From: Ardenticatenaceae bacterium
GTDB taxonomy: Bacteria > Chloroflexota > Anaerolineae > Promineifilales > Promineifilaceae
DNA: 64,000 nucleotides
Direction: 5' to 3'
Assembly: GCA_020634315.1 (NCBI GenBank)
Contig: JACKBV010000018.1
Coordinates: 29,025-93,024, forward strand
The position numbers and the translations under genes were made by a program. The notes below the pieces were generated by a model. That model searched no databases, had not been told where the DNA came from, and saw only the letters and a list, made by a program, of their open reading frames with translations. Shown piece after piece: positions 37,965-47,031 of the stretch (position 1 is its first letter; each line of letters begins with the position of its first letter).

Positions 37965-39311
37965 TTACTTCTGCACCAACACATAGCGCCCACGTTTGCC
38001 TTCTGTTGTGGCTGTGTACAGGTAAGTGGCGTCGCCAATGATGACAATGTCAGCATGACCAACGCCAACATTGCCCGGCAAATCCATGATAATTGGATTG
38101 CCGGAATACTTTTCCCAAGGGCCGTCAATTTCCAGAGTAACACTGCGTGCCAACCCCAATGCAAACTGATCATCAACCACCGTAGGATCGCTGGGGCCGC
38201 GCACCCCTTCATAGGTCATGTAATAATGGTCGCCCACACGAACCACATCAGCAGAGGAGATGGTGCGAAATTCAAAATAGGGGTTGGCAGCGGTGCCAAC
38301 CACATCGGTGGGGCCGTAGCCCAATTCTGCACCGAAAAGCGGATTGTTGTCACACTCCACCATTCCGGCCGCGCCCTCAAAGCGATTGCCCTTATAGCAG
38401 CCCATGTGCCCTGGCGCTTTCCCCAGGCCAACAAAGACATAGAGCGTGTCCCCTTCCACATAAATTCCTGGCGGGCCGCCCGCCAGACAATCCCACTCCT
38501 GGTTCGCATAAATGTTGGGGTGGAGGCCGATCAGTTCATAGGGCGCACAGCCGCCATAGGGGTAGGTCCAAATCCAGGTGCCGTCAATGTGTGTTTTGTC
38601 TGACCAGGCCAGACCATCAGGCGACGTGCGCAGGTAGTTGTATGCGCCAAATTCATAGACCAGATACGCTTCTTCTGGCGTAAAAAAGACACGCGGATAT
38701 TGCTGTTGATCAATCTGGTCGCGCAGATGTTCGCATGGGCAGCTTGTACAAGCAAAAAGACAAACTGGCTCCGTAAGGGTGAAAGTTTGCCCTGCATCCA
38801 AACTGATCCAACGCGTCGTGCAGCCGGGAAAGGCGACGGGATCGCCGCACTGATCGACGACACCGGCCGATTGGTCGCTGGCGTGCAAGTATGACCATAA
38901 TTCGTACTCGCCACGGTAAACGGTGTCCGATTCGCCAATGGGCAGGCCGGTATCGGGGATTTCAAGCAGCCATTCAGCGCGGCCTTCCCAAAATTCCGCT
39001 AACGTGGCAAATTCACGCCCGGCTGGTGGATAGAAGCCCAACGCTGGCGTTGGGGATGGGGTGATGGTTGGCACTGGGGTTGCTGTGGCCGGGGGGGCAA
39101 ATGTGGGAACGGCCGTTGCCACATTTGCCCCCGGCGATGCGGCAACAGTCGTGGCTGTGGCCGGTTGAGTGGATGCAGTAAGTGGAACGGCCGTTGCTGT
39201 CGCTTCAGGTACGGGCTGCGCTGCACAGCCGGTTAGCAGTGCATACCCGCTTAACAAAGCGAAAAAGAGAAACAAAACGCGAACCGGGAAGCTGGATGTG
39301 TACCTGGGCAT
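37965..39311 (-). CDS. Secreted lipoprotein, beta-propeller glycosidase-like, function unknown
   Basis: 448 residues. The signal peptide ends in a lipobox (ALLTGC) and is followed by a Thr/Ala/Pro-rich stalk. The body repeats short motifs seen in GH43/arabinanase-type five-bladed propellers: YLRTSPDGLAWSDK, GIYVEGDTLYVFVGLG, DVVRVGDHYYMTYEGVRG and HADIVIIGDATYLYTA. Several Cys residues (FACTSCPCEH) could form disulfides. Catalytic acids are not assignable. The ATG at 39311 is chosen because a longer frame would overlap the upstream gene and GGAGA lies nearby. Confidence 0.6.
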   Translation of the reverse strand: MPRYTSSFPVRVLFLFFALLSGYALLTGCAAQPVPEATATAVPLTASTQPATATTVAASPGANVATAVPTFAPPATATPVPTITPSPTPALGFYPPAGREFATLAEFWEGRAEWLLEIPDTGLPIGESDTVYRGEYELWSYLHASDQSAGVVDQCGDPVAFPGCTTRWISLDAGQTFTLTEPVCLFACTSCPCEHLRDQIDQQQYPRVFFTPEEAYLVYEFGAYNYLRTSPDGLAWSDKTHIDGTWIWTYPYGGCAPYELIGLHPNIYANQEWDCLAGGPPGIYVEGDTLYVFVGLGKAPGHMGCYKGNRFEGAAGMVECDNNPLFGAELGYGPTDVVGTAANPYFEFRTISSADVVRVGDHYYMTYEGVRGPSDPTVVDDQFALGLARSVTLEIDGPWEKYSGNPIIMDLPGNVGVGHADIVIIGDATYLYTATTEGKRGRYVLVQK

Positions 39312-39343
39312 AGTTTCTGGGTTCTCCGCGTTTGTGATATGGC

Positions 39344-40504
39344 TCAGACGCGCCATGCACGCATGACGGCGGCAAATTGGGCGATTTCTTCCGCCGTGTT
39401 GAAGCAGTGGAAGGAAAGGCGAATGTGTGGATTACCGGCGGCATCGAGGTGTTTGACAACGCTGATGTGTTGCTCGCTCAGGTAGTTGACGAGCGCGTCT
39501 GTATCGGCCTGATTCATCCCGCTTTTGAAGGTGGTGATGGGGCCATTGTCGCTAAGGGGGGTGATGACTTCGTAACCCAGTTCGGTGAGTGCGGCAACGG
39601 CCGTTACCGTTAACCCCGTCGTGTGCTGGTCAATATGCTCCACACCCAACTCCCGAATCAAGCGTAAACTTTCCAACAGCCCAAACATTCCTGGCAGATT
39701 GGGCGTGCCCATCTGGAAACGCTGCGCACTTTGCGCTGGCGTCAGGTCATAAGCCAACCAATGCAAAAAATCGTGCGTAGCATTGGCCCCAATCATGCGC
39801 GGACGCATCATTTCCGCCACTTCATTGCGTACATAGAAAAAGCCAGAACCGGGCGTAGCCATAATCGATTTTTGCCCGCCTGAAGCCAAAATGTCGATGT
39901 GCATCGCCTGCACATCAATCGGGATGTGGCCGATAGATTGGATAGCATCAACAGCAAAAAGAATGCCGCGCTCATGGCAAAATTGGCCGATGGCGGCCAG
40001 GTCTGTGCGGTGCCCGCTGAAAAATTGGACAGAACTGGCTGCTACCAGACGCGTGTTGCTGTCCACGACTTTTTCCAATTCGGCCAACGTCAAGCCGCCA
40101 TCAACTGCTTTTACCTGGCGCACAGCCACGCCATCGCGCTCCAAACTCAGCCAGGGATACGCGTTGGAGGGGAACTCCACTTCGCAAAAAGCGATGTTAT
40201 CGCCCTGCTGCCAGGGAACAGCCTGGGCAACGGCATTAATCGCTGCCGATGTACTGCTGGTCGCTACAATTTCCTGCGGATTGGCGGCATGAATATGGGC
40301 TGCCAATTCCTCCTGGAAAGCAGCCGCCATTGGCATTCCTTGCTGCTGCCAAAAGTGTGTCGGGTGGTGAGATAACCCTTGTAAAGCCCAGGCCATTTTT
40401 TGTTGGCTACGCTGTGGTAAAGGGGCGATCCCTGCGTTATTAAAGTAGAGGTGTTCTTGGGTAATCGGAAATTCCGCTTCACGTAAAGCCGCAACATGAT
40501 ACAT
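39344..40504 (-). CDS. Class V aminotransferase (cysteine desulfurase / isopenicillin epimerase-like), PLP
   Basis: 386 residues of the fold type I PLP family: NNAGIAPLP near the N terminus, ATSSTSAAINAVAQ, FAVDAIQSIGHIPID with the PLP-binding Asp, and the Schiff-base Lys in ASGGQKSIMATPG. The C terminus has NPHIRLSFHCFN. It lacks a clear mobile-loop Cys typical of IscS/SufS, so desulfurase activity is uncertain; it fits the broader selenocysteine lyase/epimerase group. The ATG at 40504 has GAAGGAG five bases upstream, ruling out the earlier in-frame start at 40588. Confidence 0.85.
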   Translation of the reverse strand: MYHVAALREAEFPITQEHLYFNNAGIAPLPQRSQQKMAWALQGLSHHPTHFWQQQGMPMAAAFQEELAAHIHAANPQEIVATSSTSAAINAVAQAVPWQQGDNIAFCEVEFPSNAYPWLSLERDGVAVRQVKAVDGGLTLAELEKVVDSNTRLVAASSVQFFSGHRTDLAAIGQFCHERGILFAVDAIQSIGHIPIDVQAMHIDILASGGQKSIMATPGSGFFYVRNEVAEMMRPRMIGANATHDFLHWLAYDLTPAQSAQRFQMGTPNLPGMFGLLESLRLIRELGVEHIDQHTTGLTVTAVAALTELGYEVITPLSDNGPITTFKSGMNQADTDALVNYLSEQHISVVKHLDAAGNPHIRLSFHCFNTAEEIAQFAAVMRAWRV

Positions 40505-40683
40505 AGCAAACTCCTTCAAATAATCTCCCGGTGATTCATTCCGCAGAATAAGCGTTCTGCCGATAATCTTTGGGAGGTTGGTTTCCATTTGATGCAGCGG
40601 GATTATACTGGAGCATTGGGGTTTGTGAAGATTAGGTGTTGTTTTCTGCTTGTCGGATACAAGGCAATTTGTACAATTTTCTC

Positions 40684-41265
40684 ATGGAACTAACGCCAAG
40701 TTTGTTGTTGTCTGCGTATACACAAGGTATCTTCCCCATGGCACATGATGATGGGGAGATTTACTGGTACCAACCTGACCCACGAGCCATTTTGCCGTTA
40801 ACGACATTTCATGTGCCGCGCCGTCTCCAGCGAACGGTGCAGCAAAATGTTTATCAGATGCACATGGACACCGCTTTTGAGGCGGTGATGCGTTTTTGTG
40901 CTGCCGCCGCCCCCGAACGTGAGCAGACCTGGATTAGCGAAGAAATCATTGCGGTTTATACCCATTTGCACTATTTGGGGTTTGCCCACAGCGTGGAAAG
41001 CTGGTTAAATGGCAAGTTAGTGGGCGGATTGTATGGCGTGGCGATAGGTGGTTTTTTTGCTGGAGAGAGCATGTTTTCACGGGAGCGGGACGCAAGCAAA
41101 GTAGCATTGGTACATTTGGTTAATCATTTGCGTGCGCATGGCTTTTTGCTGCTGGATGTGCAGTTTATGACGGAGCATTTGCGTCGGTTTGGCGCGGTGG
41201 AAATACCGGATCAACTCTATCAAAAGCATCTGGCGCAAGCTTTACAAGTACGCACACGATTTTGA
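40684..41265 (+). CDS. aat: Leucyl/phenylalanyl-tRNA-protein transferase
   Basis: 193 residues with the family landmarks: LLLSAYTQGIFPMA at the N terminus, IYWYQPDPRAILPL, TWISEEIIAVYTHLHYLGFAHSVESW and GGLYGVAIGGFFAGESMFSR, then LLDVQFMTEHLRRFGA. It adds Leu or Phe to proteins with N-terminal Arg or Lys, marking them for ClpS/ClpAP. The ATG at 40684 fits the family start; no strong ribosome site is visible. A clear terminator follows. Confidence 0.95.
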   Translation: MELTPSLLLSAYTQGIFPMAHDDGEIYWYQPDPRAILPLTTFHVPRRLQRTVQQNVYQMHMDTAFEAVMRFCAAAAPEREQTWISEEIIAVYTHLHYLGFAHSVESWLNGKLVGGLYGVAIGGFFAGESMFSRERDASKVALVHLVNHLRAHGFLLLDVQFMTEHLRRFGAVEIPDQLYQKHLAQALQVRTRF

Positions 41266-41279
41266 TGAATAGTAGGACG

Positions 41280-41308
41280 GAAGCTGCGCACTGCGCAGCT
41301 TCTATTTT
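41280..41308 (+). terminator. Rho-independent terminator of aat
   Basis: A perfect 10-bp stem GAAGCTGCGC (41280-41289) with 41293-41302, a 3-base loop and TATTTTT after it. It lies 15 bases after the aat stop and ends just before the prs ribosome site. Confidence 0.9.
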
Positions 41309-41331
41309 TGAGGAGAAGAGGAGCACAACAA

Positions 41332-42337
41332 ATGAGTGGGCAATCATCGCAGGATATTGATCCCAATGACGTCCGCTTTTTTAGCGGCCGTTCCAACCCT
41401 GAACTGGCAGCAAAAATTGCTGCCTATCTTAATTTACCCCTGGGGAAAACACATTTTTCCCGATTTAGTAATGACAATTTATTTGTGCAGTTAGGTGGCA
41501 GTGTGCGTGGGCGTCGGGTGTATATTGTGCAATCATTGGTGCCGCCAGTTAGCGACCATTTACTAGAGTTGATGATGATGCTCGATATTGCCAAAAGCGC
41601 CGCGGCGCGTGATATTCACGCAATCATTCCCTTATTACTCTTATGCGCGTTCCGACAAGAAAGATGCGCCGCGCATTTCGATTACAGCACGGCTGGTGGC
41701 CGATTTGCTGCAAACGGCTGGGGCGACACGCATTATGACGATGACGCTGCATTCGCCACAAGTGCATGGCTTCTTTAGCGTTCCCGCTGATCCGTTAACG
41801 GCGCGTGGCTTGTTTGCTGATTACATGATAGACAGCGGCATTGATTTGTCAGATTCGGTGGTGGTTGCTCCCGATGTGGGCGGGGCAAAGTCAGCGGCGC
41901 GTTTTGCCGATTTGTTGGATTTACCGACAGCGGCTGCGCAAAAAACGCGAATTTCAGATACGGAAGTGCGGATTGGGTCGCTGTTTCAGCGGCAGGTGGC
42001 TGGATTTCGGCATGCCATCATTTATGATGATGAGATTGCAACCGGTGGCACCGTTGTCGAATTGTCGCGTTTGCTGATAGAAAGCGGCATACAAGAAATA
42101 ACGATTATTTGCACGCATGGACTGTTTCTTGGTTCGGCGATCAGCCGTTTGCAGGCAATGCCACAAGTGCGCGAGATTATTACAACTGATACAGTACCGC
42201 GTTCGCCAGAGCAACAACTGCCTAACATGACGGTTTTGTCTACGGCCTCTGTGTTTGGTCAGGCGATTCGTCAAAATTATATGCATCGTTCGATTGGTGA
42301 ATTGTTTGATTTTGGCGAGGAGAAGCGGTATCGGTGA
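41332..42337 (+). CDS. prs: Ribose-phosphate pyrophosphokinase, interrupted by a +1 frameshift
   Basis: The first frame (41332 to about 41631) gives VRFFSGRSNPELAAKIAAYL to DIHAIIP. The protein continues one base on (from 41633) with YYSYARSDKKDAPRISITA, TMTLHSPQVHGFF, VVVAPDVGGAKSA and the PRPP loop IIYDDEIATGGTVVE. Removing one T at the CCC-TTA junction restores a ~334-residue Prs that makes PRPP from ribose 5-phosphate and ATP. Prs is normally essential, so a sequence error is likelier than a dead gene. AGAGGAG precedes the ATG. Confidence 0.88.
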
Positions 42338-42377
42338 TAAATGCTTATACAAATAAAATGGGTTTGAGGGTGAAAAA

Positions 42378-43196
42378 ATGAACGAACAAATTGAAGAGCA
42401 GAATGAAGAGTTTGGCATGGCGTATCTGGATAGTTGTGATCGGCCAACGTTGTTGTTGATTCATGGCTTTCCTTTGAGCAGTGCTATGTGGGAGTTGCAG
42501 ATTGAAGATTTGGGGGATATGGTGCGGGTGGTTGCGCCTGATTTGCGTGGACACGGCCGTTCCGGGGATACACCACCTCCTTACAGCGTCACCATGTTTG
42601 CCGACGACTGCGCCGATTTACTCGATTACCTGGCAATTCCTGGCCCGGTCATCGTCGGTGGCTTGTCCATGGGCGGATATGTTGCCTTTGAGTTTTATCG
42701 GCGCTACCCGGAGCGCGTGGCCGGGCTGATTTTAGCGGCTACCCGCGCAGGCGCGGACACGCCTGAAGGCAAAGCCGGGCGTGACAAAATGGCACAAATG
42801 GCGCGTGAGGAAGGCGTTGAGGCGGTGGCGGCGGCGATGCTGCCCAAATTATTGGCGCCGATTACCTACAAAGAGCAGACGGATGTCGTTGAATTTGTGC
42901 AAGAGATGATGGAAGACACCAGTCTGGCAGGGGTTTTGGGGGCATTGGCGGCGATGAAAGAGCGTCCCGATTCGACGCCGACGCTGGCCGAGATTGACGT
43001 GCCCACGTTGATCATTCATGGCGCGGAAGATCAGTTGATTCCCGTTATCGAGGCGCAGGCGATGCACAAGGCCATTGCCGGGTCGCAGTTGGTGGTGCTC
43101 CCGGACGCCGGACACATGCCTAATCTGGAGCAGCCGGATGAATTTGCCGATGCGGTTGCTGACTTTTTGGAGCAGTTTTTGGAAGAGGAAGAGTAG
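42378..43196 (+). CDS. Alpha/beta hydrolase (haloperoxidase/esterase-like)
   Basis: 272 residues: LLLIHGFPLSSAMW (oxyanion), APDLRGHGRSGD, nucleophile elbow GGLSMGGYVAFEF, acid in IIHGAEDQLIP and His in PDAGHMPNLEQP. The triad is complete and the lid (about 130-190) is acidic and helical. It closely resembles 3-oxoadipate enol-lactonase/chloroperoxidase-type hydrolases; the substrate is unknown. GAGGG precedes the ATG. The C terminus is Glu-rich. Confidence 0.85.
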   Translation: MNEQIEEQNEEFGMAYLDSCDRPTLLLIHGFPLSSAMWELQIEDLGDMVRVVAPDLRGHGRSGDTPPPYSVTMFADDCADLLDYLAIPGPVIVGGLSMGGYVAFEFYRRYPERVAGLILAATRAGADTPEGKAGRDKMAQMAREEGVEAVAAAMLPKLLAPITYKEQTDVVEFVQEMMEDTSLAGVLGALAAMKERPDSTPTLAEIDVPTLIIHGAEDQLIPVIEAQAMHKAIAGSQLVVLPDAGHMPNLEQPDEFADAVADFLEQFLEEEE

Positions 43197-43209
43197 AGAT
43201 TGAGATTCT

Positions 43210-43268
43210 GTATTGCGTATTGCGTGTTGCGTATTTTCTCCAGATACGCGATACGCAATACGCAATAC
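43210..43268. repeat. 25-bp inverted repeat of the ACGCAATACGC family
   Basis: Arms 43210-43234 and 43244-43268 pair over 25 bp with two imperfect positions and a 9-base loop. Each arm is itself a near-tandem of GTATTGC or its complement. The hairpin lies between two convergent genes and may serve as a terminator or stabiliser. The right arm shares an exact 15-mer with 37943-37957. Confidence 0.75.
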
Positions 43269-43280
43269 GCCTGAACTTTT

Positions 43281-43799
43281 TCAAAACCCCGTTTCGTACC
43301 CTTCCAGACGCAGCAGCCACGCTTTGGTTTCCAGGCCGCCAGGAGCGCCGTAGCCGTGTAATTTGCCATCGCTGCCCAAGATGCGGTGACAGGGGATGAT
43401 GATGGGCATGGGGTTGCTGCCATTGGCACGGCCGACGGCGCGTACAGCTTTGGGTTTGCCGATGCGTTGGGCAATTTGGGCATAGGTGCTGACACGGCCG
43501 TATCCTACAGCCGCCACTGCACGGAGCGCTGCCTCTTGAAAAGGCGTCATCACCGACCAATCCAGGGGCAGGTCGAACTCCTGGCGTTGTTGGCGGAAAT
43601 ATTCGTCAAGTTGGGTGGTAACGGCCGTTACCCGTTCTGCGGCCATAAGCGGCTGTGTGCCTGTTAGCCGCGCCACCAATCGCACAAAACGTTCCCGATC
43701 CCCCCATAAATCAACCGCAACGAGGCCAGCGTCGCTGTTGGCGACCCAAATTTCGCCCAAGGGCGTTTCCGCCAGCGTTCCCATCCAGATTTCACGCAT
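43281..43799 (-). CDS. ogt: Methylated-DNA-protein-cysteine methyltransferase (Ogt-type)
   Basis: 172 residues. The C-terminal domain has the acceptor Cys137 in the signature PIIIPCHRIL, plus GYGRVSTYAQIAQRIG (the helix-turn-helix) and NGSNPMPI (Asn hinge). It removes O6-alkyl groups from guanine by suicide transfer. The N-terminal domain lacks a Cys-rich Ada domain. Last gene of a five-gene minus-strand operon, overlapping the SpoU methyltransferase stop by eight bases. AGGAAG lies before the ATG. Confidence 0.95.
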   Translation of the reverse strand: MREIWMGTLAETPLGEIWVANSDAGLVAVDLWGDRERFVRLVARLTGTQPLMAAERVTAVTTQLDEYFRQQRQEFDLPLDWSVMTPFQEAALRAVAAVGYGRVSTYAQIAQRIGKPKAVRAVGRANGSNPMPIIIPCHRILGSDGKLHGYGAPGGLETKAWLLRLEGYETGF

Positions 43800-44439
43800 T
43801 TGCTTCCTCTTTTGTCAGATTGACATACAGCAAATGGTAAACGGCAATGCCAAAGGCGACGGCGGCGTTGAGCGAGTTTTTGTGTCCGTGCATGGGCAGC
43901 GTGTAAATGTGGTCGCATTCGTCTAAGATGGCCGGGTCAACGCCTGCTTTTTCGTTGCCGACAATGAGCAGGATGGGCGCAGCCGGCAAGGTGATGGCTG
44001 GCGTAAGCAGCGGCGTGGCGCGGGGGTCGGCTTCTAATGCCCAAAGTTGGTAGCCCTGGTTTTTAAGGGAAACGGCCGTTTCCCATCCGTTGGGGTGGTA
44101 CGACCAGGGAATCGTTTCATGTGCGCCCAGCGCCGCTTTTGCCAGTTTGGGATGCGTTGGCGTGGCCGTTATCCCGCATAAATAAAGATGAGCCAGCCCG
44201 GCGCCGTCGGCTGTGCGAAACATAGAGCCAACGTTATGGATGCTGCGAATATTATCTAGCAGTGCATGGATGGGCGGGGCGGGACTGGTCGCCAGCGGCG
44301 TTTCCGCATTGTGGAAAGAGGCGTGGACGATTTGTGTCGGCGTGTGGCAGCGTGGGCAAATGGCAGCGCGTGCGTCACCAATTTCTGCCGGAAAACGAAA
44401 GCGGCAGTCGGGTTGCGGGCATTGGTACATCTGGAACAT
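43792..44439 (-). CDS. SpoU/TrmH-family RNA 2'-O-methyltransferase with N-terminal zinc ribbon
   Basis: 215 residues. The N terminus has a C-x4-C ... C-x2-C zinc-ribbon-like pattern (YQCPQPDCRF and AICPRCHTP), followed by the SPOUT domain with its three motifs: NIRSIHNVGSMFRTADGAG, LLIVGNEKAGVD and LPMHGHKNSLNAAVAFGIA. It should 2'-O-methylate tRNA or rRNA ribose. The zinc ribbon is an unusual addition and may help bind RNA. An ATG three codons later is also possible. Confidence 0.88.
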   Translation of the reverse strand: MFQMYQCPQPDCRFRFPAEIGDARAAICPRCHTPTQIVHASFHNAETPLATSPAPPIHALLDNIRSIHNVGSMFRTADGAGLAHLYLCGITATPTHPKLAKAALGAHETIPWSYHPNGWETAVSLKNQGYQLWALEADPRATPLLTPAITLPAAPILLIVGNEKAGVDPAILDECDHIYTLPMHGHKNSLNAAVAFGIAVYHLLYVNLTKEEANA

Positions 44440-44460
44440 TGTCGAGGTCTGCCGCGATTG

Positions 44461-44928
44461 TCACGCTTGCTGTGGCCGCAAAACCATGTGGTTTTCCGGG
44501 TGCTCATTCACCTGGAAGCCGAATTGTTGATAGAGGGTGTGCGCGTCACGGGTGTCGAGTGTCCATTTGCGCAGATGTTGCAGTTCTGGATGGGCCAAAA
44601 TGCAGGACACGAGCCATTTGCCTAATCCTTGCCCGCGAAACGGCCGTAACACAAACACATCGGCAAGATAGGCAAATGTCGTGTAGTCGGTGATGGCACG
44701 GGCAAAGCCTGCCTGCTGTAATCCTGTTTCATGGAGGGCATACAGGCCAAAGCAAAGCGAGTTTTGGCTAAAGCGCAGGATTGTTTCTCTGGCGATGCCG
44801 GGGCACCAATAGGATTCATCGGCCAGGAATTGATGAATGGCATCCATGTCCAGTTTGGCGGGGTCGGTGCTGACGAGGAAGCCGTTTTGCCGGTATTCCT
44901 GGATGGAGAAGGAGGGGGTGTCGTTCAT
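44461..44928 (-). CDS. GNAT-family N-acetyltransferase
   Basis: 155 residues. Motif A is ADVFVLRPFRGQGLGKWLV, with the acetyl-CoA loop RPFRGQGLG (a variant of Q/RxxGxG/A). Motif B is LYQQFGFQVNEH near the C terminus. FGLYALHETGLQQAGFARAI forms the central strands. It acetylates an unknown amine. Nine bases separate it from the upstream DUF998-like gene. Confidence 0.88.
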   Translation of the reverse strand: MNDTPSFSIQEYRQNGFLVSTDPAKLDMDAIHQFLADESYWCPGIARETILRFSQNSLCFGLYALHETGLQQAGFARAITDYTTFAYLADVFVLRPFRGQGLGKWLVSCILAHPELQHLRKWTLDTRDAHTLYQQFGFQVNEHPENHMVLRPQQA

Positions 44929-44937
44929 TGGACTGCG

Positions 44938-45627
44938 TTAGGGCAACGGCCGTTTCCCAAATTGGTGTGCGCCGTATGCCTGGATAAACATGGTGAGAAT
45001 GGCCGCATAAACGATGATCTTTTGTCCGGTGGCTTGAATTTGCACGCCAGTTAACGTGTCTGCATCGGGGCCAAAGAAGATCAGCCAGAGGTAGACAGCC
45101 AGCAGCACAGCAAACAGGATGTAAACGATGGCATACTGATTCGGATAATCGGGATGGGTAAAAATGGTCGCTGTGTAAAAGATGGCTGCCCCAAGGAAGG
45201 CGCTAAATGCGATTTGCACGAAGAGGATGTGGAAATAAATGAACTGGTCGGCAGGGGTGAAGGCGACACCTATATAGCCCAGTCCGGTGATGACACCACA
45301 AACGGAGCCGAGTAAGCTGAGGAAACGGCCGTATCGGTTCTCTTGAAAATACATCGGGAAAATCGCAAAAAAATAAATCAGGCCCAATCCGGCTCCCGTC
45401 AGCGCCGTCGCAAACAGCACATTAGCCGCCAAATTAGACGAGCCATTATAGCTGGTCAGGGTACCCAAATCGCTGAAAAAATTGGTAAAAAAAGAGTACC
45501 TTTCTGTTGTTGGGTCTGTCAGCGTGCCGCCCGGATAGACGAGCATGGCAATGATCGTCAGCACAATAAATTGTAATGTGCTTGTCATGACCAAAGGAAA
45601 CGTGTGTTTTTGCCAGGTTGCATTCAT
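44938..45627 (-). CDS. DUF998-like integral membrane protein
   Basis: 229 residues with about six membrane helices: TLQFIVLTIIAMLVY, SNLAANVLFATALTG, FLSLLGSVCGVITGLGYIG, FIYFHILFVQIAFSAF, AIVYILFAVLLAVYLWL and IIVYAAILTMFIQAY. The loop TNFFSDLG and the helix pattern suit the DUF998 group. Function unknown. It lies eight bases after the TPR gene and is probably cotranscribed with it. Confidence 0.7.
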   Translation of the reverse strand: MNATWQKHTFPLVMTSTLQFIVLTIIAMLVYPGGTLTDPTTERYSFFTNFFSDLGTLTSYNGSSNLAANVLFATALTGAGLGLIYFFAIFPMYFQENRYGRFLSLLGSVCGVITGLGYIGVAFTPADQFIYFHILFVQIAFSAFLGAAIFYTATIFTHPDYPNQYAIVYILFAVLLAVYLWLIFFGPDADTLTGVQIQATGQKIIVYAAILTMFIQAYGAHQFGKRPLP

Positions 45628-45635
45628 GAGGATGT

Positions 45636-46904
45636 TTAATTCTGTGCCAACGCTGCTCTAACGGGGGCGGCATTTAGAAACTTTTGCCGCAATTTTAGGT
45701 CTTGAATGGGGTAGGCAATTTGCTCAATCACCTCGGCCGCAATGCGGCGGTGAACATCTGCCAGACCCGCGTCCGGCGCAATATCGGCCAATGCCCCATG
45801 AATTTGCCAGAGCAACATGCGTTGTTCGGTTTCGTGGGCGAGAAAAGATGCTTGCTGCCAGAACTGCATGGCAGTTGCCATATCCCCGCGCTGTTTGTAG
45901 CAAAGACCCAAGGCGTGCAAGGCATCAGCTTCATAGGCGCGTGCCTTGCGCTCTTCGGCAATTTCGCGCAAGACCTGCGCGTGAGTTTGCGCCATCTCAA
46001 TATTGCCTTGTTGCAGTTCTGCCAGAGCCAGCGAGTACAACGACTGCAATTTGATGTCTAGTTGGCCCGTTTCTTCGCTGATGCTCAACGCCTGATAAAG
46101 ATAGGCCAATCCTTCTTCCAGCCGTCCCAAATGCACCAGCTCAAAACCGAGATTGCGTGCCAGGTCGGCCATGTCGCCGATTAAGTTTGTTCCCTCGGCC
46201 AGATGCATCGCTTCCTGATGATATTGCAGCGCCTGCTCCATGTCATACAGCTCTTGATGGGCTTCGCCTAAATTACCCAACACAATCGACGTGGAACGAA
46301 TGTCCACCAGCCGCGCCAATTTTAATGCACTGGTCAGGGCATTAATTGCCAGGTCTGTCTTTCCCAGACGCATATAAGCCAGACCTTGCCAGTTGCGCGT
46401 GCGCAGTTGTTGTTCGCGGTCGCCAACTTTAATGAAGCCGGGCAGGGCTTTTTCCATGTAGGAGATGGATTCTTCAATGCGCCCGCTTTGGTAATGGACG
46501 CCGCCGATGCCCTGGTAAGCCAGCGCAGTGCCAACTTCGTCGCTGGTTTGTTTGGCTAGTTGCAGCGCTTCTTGTAATGTTTGCATGGCCTCGTCGAGCT
46601 GTCCCATGTGCCGTAATTGATTGCCGAGGAGAACGAGCGCGTGGGTTTTTTGTGCGGCGGTGAAGGCTTCTTGTTGGTAAGCGCGAAAACTGTGCAGGGC
46701 TTCGTCTTGATTGCCGAGTTTATAAAGCAAATCCCCTAGTTTTTCCCAGGCTTGCAGGCGCAAGCTATGAATGACTGGGTTTTGTGTTTGGGCGGGGATT
46801 TCGGCCAATACCTGGCGGTATCGAACCTGTGCTAACGCATAATCGCGTTCGTTGATAGCTGTGTTGGCCTGTTCCAACAATTGTTTCAGGCTGGATTCGT
46901 TCAT
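45636..46904 (-). CDS. Tetratricopeptide repeat protein
   Basis: 422 residues made almost wholly of TPR helices: QAWEKLGDLLYKLGNQDEAL, ALAYQGIGGVHYQSGRIEES, SIVLGNLGEAHQELYDMEQA, ALHALGLCYKQRGDMATAM and so on, at least eight repeats. No signal peptide or catalytic domain. It should be a cytosolic scaffold. It is the first gene of the minus-strand operon ending in ogt; GGAGA lies ten bases before the ATG. Confidence 0.85.
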   Translation of the reverse strand: MNESSLKQLLEQANTAINERDYALAQVRYRQVLAEIPAQTQNPVIHSLRLQAWEKLGDLLYKLGNQDEALHSFRAYQQEAFTAAQKTHALVLLGNQLRHMGQLDEAMQTLQEALQLAKQTSDEVGTALAYQGIGGVHYQSGRIEESISYMEKALPGFIKVGDREQQLRTRNWQGLAYMRLGKTDLAINALTSALKLARLVDIRSTSIVLGNLGEAHQELYDMEQALQYHQEAMHLAEGTNLIGDMADLARNLGFELVHLGRLEEGLAYLYQALSISEETGQLDIKLQSLYSLALAELQQGNIEMAQTHAQVLREIAEERKARAYEADALHALGLCYKQRGDMATAMQFWQQASFLAHETEQRMLLWQIHGALADIAPDAGLADVHRRIAAEVIEQIAYPIQDLKLRQKFLNAAPVRAALAQN

Positions 46905-47031
46905 ACACCATTGTTCTCCGGGGGCAAGTTTATCACATAGTTTTTTTTGCTCACAAACGGTTGCGTGAATAAGTGGTTAGATCATGAAGCCGGGTAATTG
47001 TCTGGTTGGAGGCGCTGGTTACAATCACGCC

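Noticed and set aside
41332..42337. Programmed +1 frameshift controlling Prs
   Set aside because: Four similar one-base insertions occur in unrelated nearby genes, so error is the simpler explanation. Kept only as a finding to check.
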